Origin: Geobacter sp. | GTDB taxonomy: Bacteria; Desulfobacterota; Desulfuromonadia; Geobacterales; DSM-12255 | DNA length: 9,624 nucleotides | Reading direction: 5' to 3' | Assembly: GCA_012026855.1 (NCBI GenBank) | Contig: VEOV01000188.1 | Coordinates: 1 to 9,624 of the forward strand | Part shown: positions 7,058 to 9,624 of the stretch, one piece after another | Position numbering within the stretch: position 1 is the stretch's first letter | How the letters are laid out: every line of letters starts with the position of its first letter | Program-made: the position numbers and the translations under genes | Notes under the pieces: model-generated | The model's input: only the letters and a program-made list of their open reading frames with translations | What the model was told of the DNA's origin: nothing | Database searches by the model: none

Positions 7058-7073
7058 GCGGCAGAAAAGTCAA
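7045..7073 (-). promoter_or_regulatory. purM promoter
   Basis: On the minus strand TTGACT (7073-7068) and TATATT (7050-7045) are 17 bp apart, each 5/6 to consensus. A start near 7038 gives a short leader of about 20 nt carrying AGGAGG. This is the best-matching minus-strand promoter in the window. Both boxes lie in the spacers of inverted repeats. Confidence 0.7.
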
Positions 7074-7086
7074 ACCTTTCTGCCGC
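7058..7086. promoter_or_regulatory. Perfect 10-bp inverted repeat around the purM -35 box (candidate operator)
   Basis: GCGGCAGAAA (7058-7067) and TTTCTGCCGC (7077-7086) are exact reverse complements separated by nine bases that contain the purM -35 hexamer. Neither side has a U-tract, and the repeat lies outside both predicted transcripts (purM from about 7038, rimI from about 7135), so if functional it should act as DNA. A regulator bound here would block purM and could also affect rimI. It does not resemble the E. coli PurR box. Confidence 0.6.
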
Positions 7087-7098
7087 TCGAAATCCCTG

Positions 7099-7127
7099 TT
7101 TACAAGAGGAACCGCTTCCCATATCAT
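7099..7127 (+). promoter_or_regulatory. rimI promoter, predicted to start at the ATG
   Basis: TTTACA (7099-7104) and TATCAT (7122-7127) are 17 bp apart, each 5/6 to consensus. The discriminator is CCGCCCC (7128-7134), and the first purine at a normal distance is A7135, the first base of the rimI start codon. A GC-rich discriminator is a feature of stringently controlled promoters in other bacteria; its relevance here is inferred. Confidence 0.6.
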
Positions 7128-7134
7128 CCGCCCC

Positions 7135-7590
7135 ATGTCAGTTGCCAGCAGCGACATAATTATCTGTCCCATGACAGCCGCAGAGCTGCCGCAGATTATT
7201 GCCATCGAGCGGCTTTCCTATCCGCTCCCCTGGTCTGAACAGCACTTTCTGGACGAGCTCTCTTCCAGGGTCGCCCTGCCGCTGGTCGCCCTGGATGCCG
7301 AAGGGGCTGTGCTCGGCTACATCTGCGCTATGCAGGTGCTGGACGAGGGGCATATCCTCAATGTGGCCGTGGCCCCCGAGGCCCGCGGCAAAGGCATCGG
7401 CCGGCTGCTGTGCGAGCGGGTGCTGGCCGACTGCCGGGCCGCAGATGCCGCCTTTGTCTCCCTGGAGGTGCGGGTTTCCAACCACTCTGCCATCGAACTT
7501 TACCAGAGAATCGGTTTTGTGGAATGCGGGCGGCGCAAGCGCTATTATGAGAATGGCGAGGATGCCATCATGATGGAATTTATCTACTGA
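7135..7590 (+). CDS. rimI: Ribosomal protein S18-alanine N-acetyltransferase
   Basis: A 151-residue GNAT-fold enzyme that transfers acetyl from acetyl-CoA to the N-terminal alanine of ribosomal protein S18. The acetyl-CoA pyrophosphate loop is RGKGIG (84-89). The RimI signature EVRVSNHSAIELYQRIGF follows, with E111 and Y123 matching E. coli catalytic residues E103 and Y115, then RKRYYENGEDAIMM near the C-terminus. FPWS-like LPWSEQHF (31-38) is also typical. ATG at 7135 is preferred because it keeps the N-terminal strand; ATG at 7171 would remove 12 residues. There is no Shine-Dalgarno sequence near the start (upstream is CCGCCCC), which together with the promoter position suggests a leaderless message. 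It is the first gene of a plus-strand group with the next two genes. Confidence 0.9.
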   Translation: MSVASSDIIICPMTAAELPQIIAIERLSYPLPWSEQHFLDELSSRVALPLVALDAEGAVLGYICAMQVLDEGHILNVAVAPEARGKGIGRLLCERVLADCRAADAAFVSLEVRVSNHSAIELYQRIGFVECGRRKRYYENGEDAIMMEFIY

Positions 7591-7619
7591 CCTAAATAGT
7601 CAGCGACAAAGGGAAAAAT

Positions 7620-7826
7620 ATGAAGCTCGTCGGTGCACCAAAACTGGTTGTCTGGGCTGAAAAAATCCGCACAGAGCGGCTGAAATTCTGGCAGGAGTCA
7701 GATCCCGGTATTTTCAAGGCGATCGAACCGCTGGTTGCTGCCAAGACCAGCGCTGACTGGTGGATTGCCAACAAGGGCAAAGGATTGGATGCCATTTGCA
7801 AGCAGCTCCTGGGTAACAAATTTTGA
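7620..7826 (+). CDS. Small protein of unknown function (68 residues)
   Basis: I do not recognise this family. The protein is small, basic and soluble-looking, with four tryptophans (two adjacent, in DWWIANKGKG at about residues 46-55). It has no signal peptide, membrane segment or Cys pair. Support for it being a real gene is positional: it fills the space between rimI (29-nt gap) and the metallopeptidase gene (13-nt gap), has GGGA five bases before ATG, and its codon use resembles its neighbours. GAGGTG, the likely Shine-Dalgarno site of the next gene, overlaps its own TGA stop, which suggests coupled translation. It may work with RimI or the metallopeptidase, but nothing in the sequence shows how. 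Confidence 0.7.
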   Translation: MKLVGAPKLVVWAEKIRTERLKFWQESDPGIFKAIEPLVAAKTSADWWIANKGKGLDAICKQLLGNKF

Positions 7827-7839
7827 GGTGCTGCGGTAA

Positions 7840-8364
7840 ATGAAATATCTGGCAGGTTATTCAGAGCAGTTGATCATGCAGGCGGGGCAGCTCTTGGCGG
7901 AAAACCGGCTGGGGAGCTTTCTGCAGCAGAAATACCCGCTGCGGCATGAGATCAAGACTGACAAGGCGCTCTACGATTTTACCATGGAGATCAAAAATGG
8001 CTTTCTGCGTACCGCGCCGCCGCTCAGCCGGGTCATGTACGACGGCAAGATCCATGCGGCCCTCAATGCCCTTGGCTGCCACACCTTTGTCTCGCGGGTG
8101 CAGGGGGGCAGGCTCAAGGCAAAAAATGAAATCCGGGTAGCAGCAGTTTTCCGCGAGGCCCCGCCAGAATTCCTGAAAATGATCGTTGTCCACGAACTGG
8201 CCCACCTGAAGGAGAAGGAGCATAACAAGGCCTTCTACAAGCTGTGCGAATACATGGAACCTGCCTATTACCAGCTGGAGTTCGATGCCAGGTTGTTTCT
8301 GACCCAGTTGGAAAAGGAGAAGGGGACTGCGGCGTGGGATTTAACTCCCTCCATCTACCGATAG
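7840..8364 (+). CDS. YgjP-like (DUF45) zinc metallopeptidase
   Basis: A 174-residue protein with the zinc-metallopeptidase motif HELAH (H118, E119, H122) followed by EKEH, giving a third likely ligand at H128, and AFYKLCEYMEP. This HExxH-x5-H arrangement preceding a helix is that of the YgjP/DUF45 family (M48-like, related to SprT/WSS1-type folds). Residues about 62-105 form the usual beta-rich stretch with YDGKIHAALNALG and FVSRVQGGRLKAKNEIRV. There is no signal peptide or membrane segment, so it is probably cytosolic. The substrate is unknown for most of this family. ATG at 7840 follows GAGGTG with a rather long spacer that overlaps the stop of the small gene before it. It ends 51 nt before the AT-rich gene. 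Confidence 0.85.
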   Translation: MKYLAGYSEQLIMQAGQLLAENRLGSFLQQKYPLRHEIKTDKALYDFTMEIKNGFLRTAPPLSRVMYDGKIHAALNALGCHTFVSRVQGGRLKAKNEIRVAAVFREAPPEFLKMIVVHELAHLKEKEHNKAFYKLCEYMEPAYYQLEFDARLFLTQLEKEKGTAAWDLTPSIYR

Positions 8365-8415
8365 ATAACAAGCTTTAACCGGTGATCAGGAGTAGTAATA
8401 ACCATGGGGGAATAA

Positions 8416-9075
8416 ATGACGACTCCGTTTTTCTTTGTCTTTAGGTCTCAAGCAGACGCTACATTTGGCAAACCTGTATATGGAGAGGAAAAGTGGGCAC
8501 ATCGGTACGGACGGGCCGAACTAGGGCCTAAGTGCTTTTATGAAACCATAAAGTGTCCTGAATATGTGGCGCATATGAGAAGTGGTAAGAGGCTCACTGA
8601 TCTTCAGGTTATACTATCTTCGGATAATATTGGCGATTTAGTTTGGTCATGGTCAAATGACTGCATCATAACGGAGAGAGTTAGGCAGCTTCTTCAGGCG
8701 CAGGATTTCAGGGGATATATTACAAGGCCAGTGGAAGTTATTAAAATTAAGAAAAAAGCAAAAACAATAATGACAGAGTTGCCTAGTCTTTGGGAATTGG
8801 TTGTCACCGGATCTGGCGGAGTAATTCACGAGGCATCTGGTGTGAGATTGAAGTATACATGCGATAAATGCGGACTTAGGAGATACTCAAATCCTACTCA
8901 AGATGGGATACTTGTTGATAATAATCAATGGGACGGTACAGATTTTTTTCGAGTCGAACCATACGGCTATATTTTAGTGTCAGAAAGGGTAAAAGAGTTT
9001 ATCAGCCATAACAATTTGGTGAATTGCGCTTTATTCGATTCAACCAAATTCACATTTGCCAAGAGCTTCCTATGA
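8416..9075 (+). CDS. CxxCG-motif protein, possible SitI6/double-CXXCG-type immunity protein
   Basis: A 219-residue soluble protein without signal peptide. Seen directly: CDKCG (149-153), preceded by LPSLWELVVTGSGG (122-135) and followed by WDGTDFF (172-178) and ILVSERVKEF (186-195). The segment with D176 and SERV (189-192) repeats an earlier one with D74 and TERV (86-89) at nearly the same spacing, so there are two similar modules. The first module has C40 and C47 where a CxxCG might be expected, so the motif there is degenerate. From memory this resembles the Myxococcus double-CXXCG family (SitI6-type immunity proteins) and other immunity proteins paired with polymorphic toxins; the link is moderate. 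The gene is visibly AT-richer than its neighbours, with rare-looking codons, suggesting transfer. No toxin gene is adjacent. TGGGGGA precedes the start at normal spacing. Confidence 0.75.
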   Translation: MTTPFFFVFRSQADATFGKPVYGEEKWAHRYGRAELGPKCFYETIKCPEYVAHMRSGKRLTDLQVILSSDNIGDLVWSWSNDCIITERVRQLLQAQDFRGYITRPVEVIKIKKKAKTIMTELPSLWELVVTGSGGVIHEASGVRLKYTCDKCGLRRYSNPTQDGILVDNNQWDGTDFFRVEPYGYILVSERVKEFISHNNLVNCALFDSTKFTFAKSFL

Positions 9076-9076
9076 C
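9049..9076 (+). promoter_or_regulatory. Candidate promoter for the helicase leader
   Basis: TTCACA (9049-9054) and TATGAC (9071-9076) are 16 bp apart, 5/6 and 4/6 to consensus, inside the end of the immunity-like gene. A start near 9083 would coincide with the first hairpin of the structured leader. Spacing is one short of optimal and the region is AT-rich, so chance is a real possibility. Confidence 0.35.
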
Positions 9077-9081
9077 TTACG

Positions 9082-9216
9082 CTGTTTCTAACGCAACGAA
9101 AGACAGTTATAGCTAGCGCCGAGGCTGGCTTATAAACCGCAGGCCAGGCTTATGGTGCTGGAGAACCCTAAAGGGGTCACGTCTCCAAATGTCAAAGTAG
9201 AACCTTGAGTGGAGAC
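9082..9216 (+). ncRNA. Structured RNA region, probable 5' leader of the helicase gene
   Basis: Several helices can be drawn. H1: CTGTTTC (9082-9088) with GAA(AG)ACAG (9098-9106). H2: AGCGCC (9115-9120) with GGTGCT (9154-9159), enclosing CTGGC (9125-9129) with GCCAG (9143-9147). H3, directly abutting H2: GGAGA (9160-9164) with TCTCC (9182-9186), enclosing ACCC (9165-9168) with GGGT (9174-9177). H4: GTCTCCA (9181-9187) with TGGAGAC (9210-9216), enclosing TCAA (9192-9195) with TTGA (9205-9208). H3 and H4 use the same TCTCC strand, so they exclude one another. H4 ends 5 nt before the helicase Shine-Dalgarno sequence, whose GGAG could also pair with CTCC. No U-tract follows, so this is not a plain terminator. 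It matches no riboswitch class I recognise. Confidence 0.5.
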
Positions 9217-9232
9217 CGATCGAGGAGCAATA

Positions 9233-9624
9233 ATGTCATTCGCAGCGCTCGGCTTCTGCACCGAGCTTTTAAAAGCAGTAGCCACCCAGTCAAAGTTCAA
9301 GCGACCTTACCCGATTCAGACCAGGGCCATCCCGGCAATTTTGCAGGGGCGGGATCTGCTGGCCATTGCCAGAACCGGCTCGGGCAAAACCGCTGCCTTT
9401 ATCCTGCCGCTGTTGCAGCTGATTCACGCTCTGCCCCTGGCGAAGCGGAAGCGGCTGACCGTGCTGATCCTGGTGCCGACGCGGGAGCTGGCCGCCCAGG
9501 TGGCCGAGGTCGCCCGGGTTTTCGGCCAGAAGCTGACCCCTTATGTCAGGAGCGGGGCGGTCTTTGGCGGGGTGGCCATCAATCCGCAGATGATCAGGAT
9601 GAATAATATCGAGCTGCTGGTGGC
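9233..9624 (+). CDS. DEAD-box ATP-dependent RNA helicase (RhlE-like), 5' part
   Basis: The first 130 codons of an RNA helicase gene that continues past the right edge. The start ATG at 9233 has GAGGAG (9222-9227) at five bases. The N-terminus MSFAALGF resembles RhlE. Visible helicase motifs of the first RecA-like domain are the Q motif (F22, then PIQ with Q28), motif I or Walker A ARTGSGKT (46-53), motif Ia PTRELAAQV (82-90) and the GG of motif Ib (112-113). DEAD, SAT and the second domain lie outside the window. Such enzymes unwind short RNA duplexes in ribosome assembly or mRNA decay, often in the cold. It follows a structured leader, so its expression may respond to RNA folding. Codon use returns to the GC-rich host style, unlike the gene before it. 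Confidence 0.93.
   Translation, partial: MSFAALGFCTELLKAVATQSKFKRPYPIQTRAIPAILQGRDLLAIARTGSGKTAAFILPLLQLIHALPLAKRKRLTVLILVPTRELAAQVAEVARVFGQKLTPYVRSGAVFGGVAINPQMIRMNNIELLV

Noticed and set aside
7058..7086. Inverted repeat read as a transcription terminator
   Set aside because: There is no U-tract on either strand and no gene ends nearby; both flanking genes start here and diverge.
8404..8415. Mini-frame ATG GGG GAA TAA ending directly before the immunity-like gene start
   Set aside because: It has CAGGAG upstream at a somewhat long distance, so a leader peptide is conceivable, but three codons give no coding evidence and the GGGGGA within it serves as the Shine-Dalgarno site of the next gene.
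9082..9113. Possible integron attC site after the immunity-like gene (TCTAAC ... GTTATAG)
   Set aside because: The span is far too short for an attC, the core GTTRRRY is not matched, and there is no second site before the gene.
9205..9606. Plus-strand open frame of 133 codons at the right end
   Set aside because: It overlaps the helicase gene in another frame, lacks motifs, and its upstream part lies in the structured leader.
1..9624. tRNA or rRNA genes, CRISPR arrays, insertion sequences
   Set aside because: I saw no cloverleaf with a conserved T-arm, no regularly spaced direct repeats and no transposase-like frame.

Overview
The window looks like chromosomal DNA of a Geobacter-type bacterium (Desulfuromonadia/Geobacteraceae). 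The evidence is a 441-residue citrate synthase of the eukaryote-like type known from Geobacteraceae, a secreted c-type cytochrome with twelve CxxCH haem sites, and moderately GC-rich housekeeping genes. The genus is an inference from gene content; no rRNA is present.

Layout. At the left edge is the 3' part of an M24 metallopeptidase gene (+), then citrate synthase gltA (+) with its own candidate promoter, a dyad in its leader and a strong terminator. Converging on it is a minus-strand block read right to left: purM, purN, thrC, a dodecahaem cytochrome gene and a HAD phosphatase gene. purM-purN-thrC is tightly packed (10-nt gap, then an ATGA overlap), so purine steps and the last step of threonine synthesis are probably co-transcribed. 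The cytochrome gene has its own candidate promoter and a strong terminator; the HAD gene starts only 8 nt after that terminator's U-tract.

Between purM (-) and rimI (+) is a compact divergent control region. Each gene has a good sigma70-like promoter with 17-bp spacing. A perfect 10-bp inverted repeat frames the purM -35 box and a 6-bp one frames its -10 box. The rimI promoter predicts transcription starting at its own ATG, so rimI may be leaderless. After rimI come a 68-residue unknown protein and a YgjP-like zinc metallopeptidase, closely spaced.

The right end looks accessory. An AT-richer gene encodes a protein with a CxxCG motif and a repeated 'ERV' module, resembling double-CXXCG (SitI6-type) immunity proteins, with no toxin gene visible. 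It is followed by about 150 nt able to form several RNA helices, two of them mutually exclusive, directly before the Shine-Dalgarno site of a DEAD-box RNA helicase gene that runs off the right edge. The most promising undescribed elements are this possible switch-like helicase leader, the purM/rimI control region, the orphan immunity-like gene, and the threefold tetrahaem repeat in the cytochrome.
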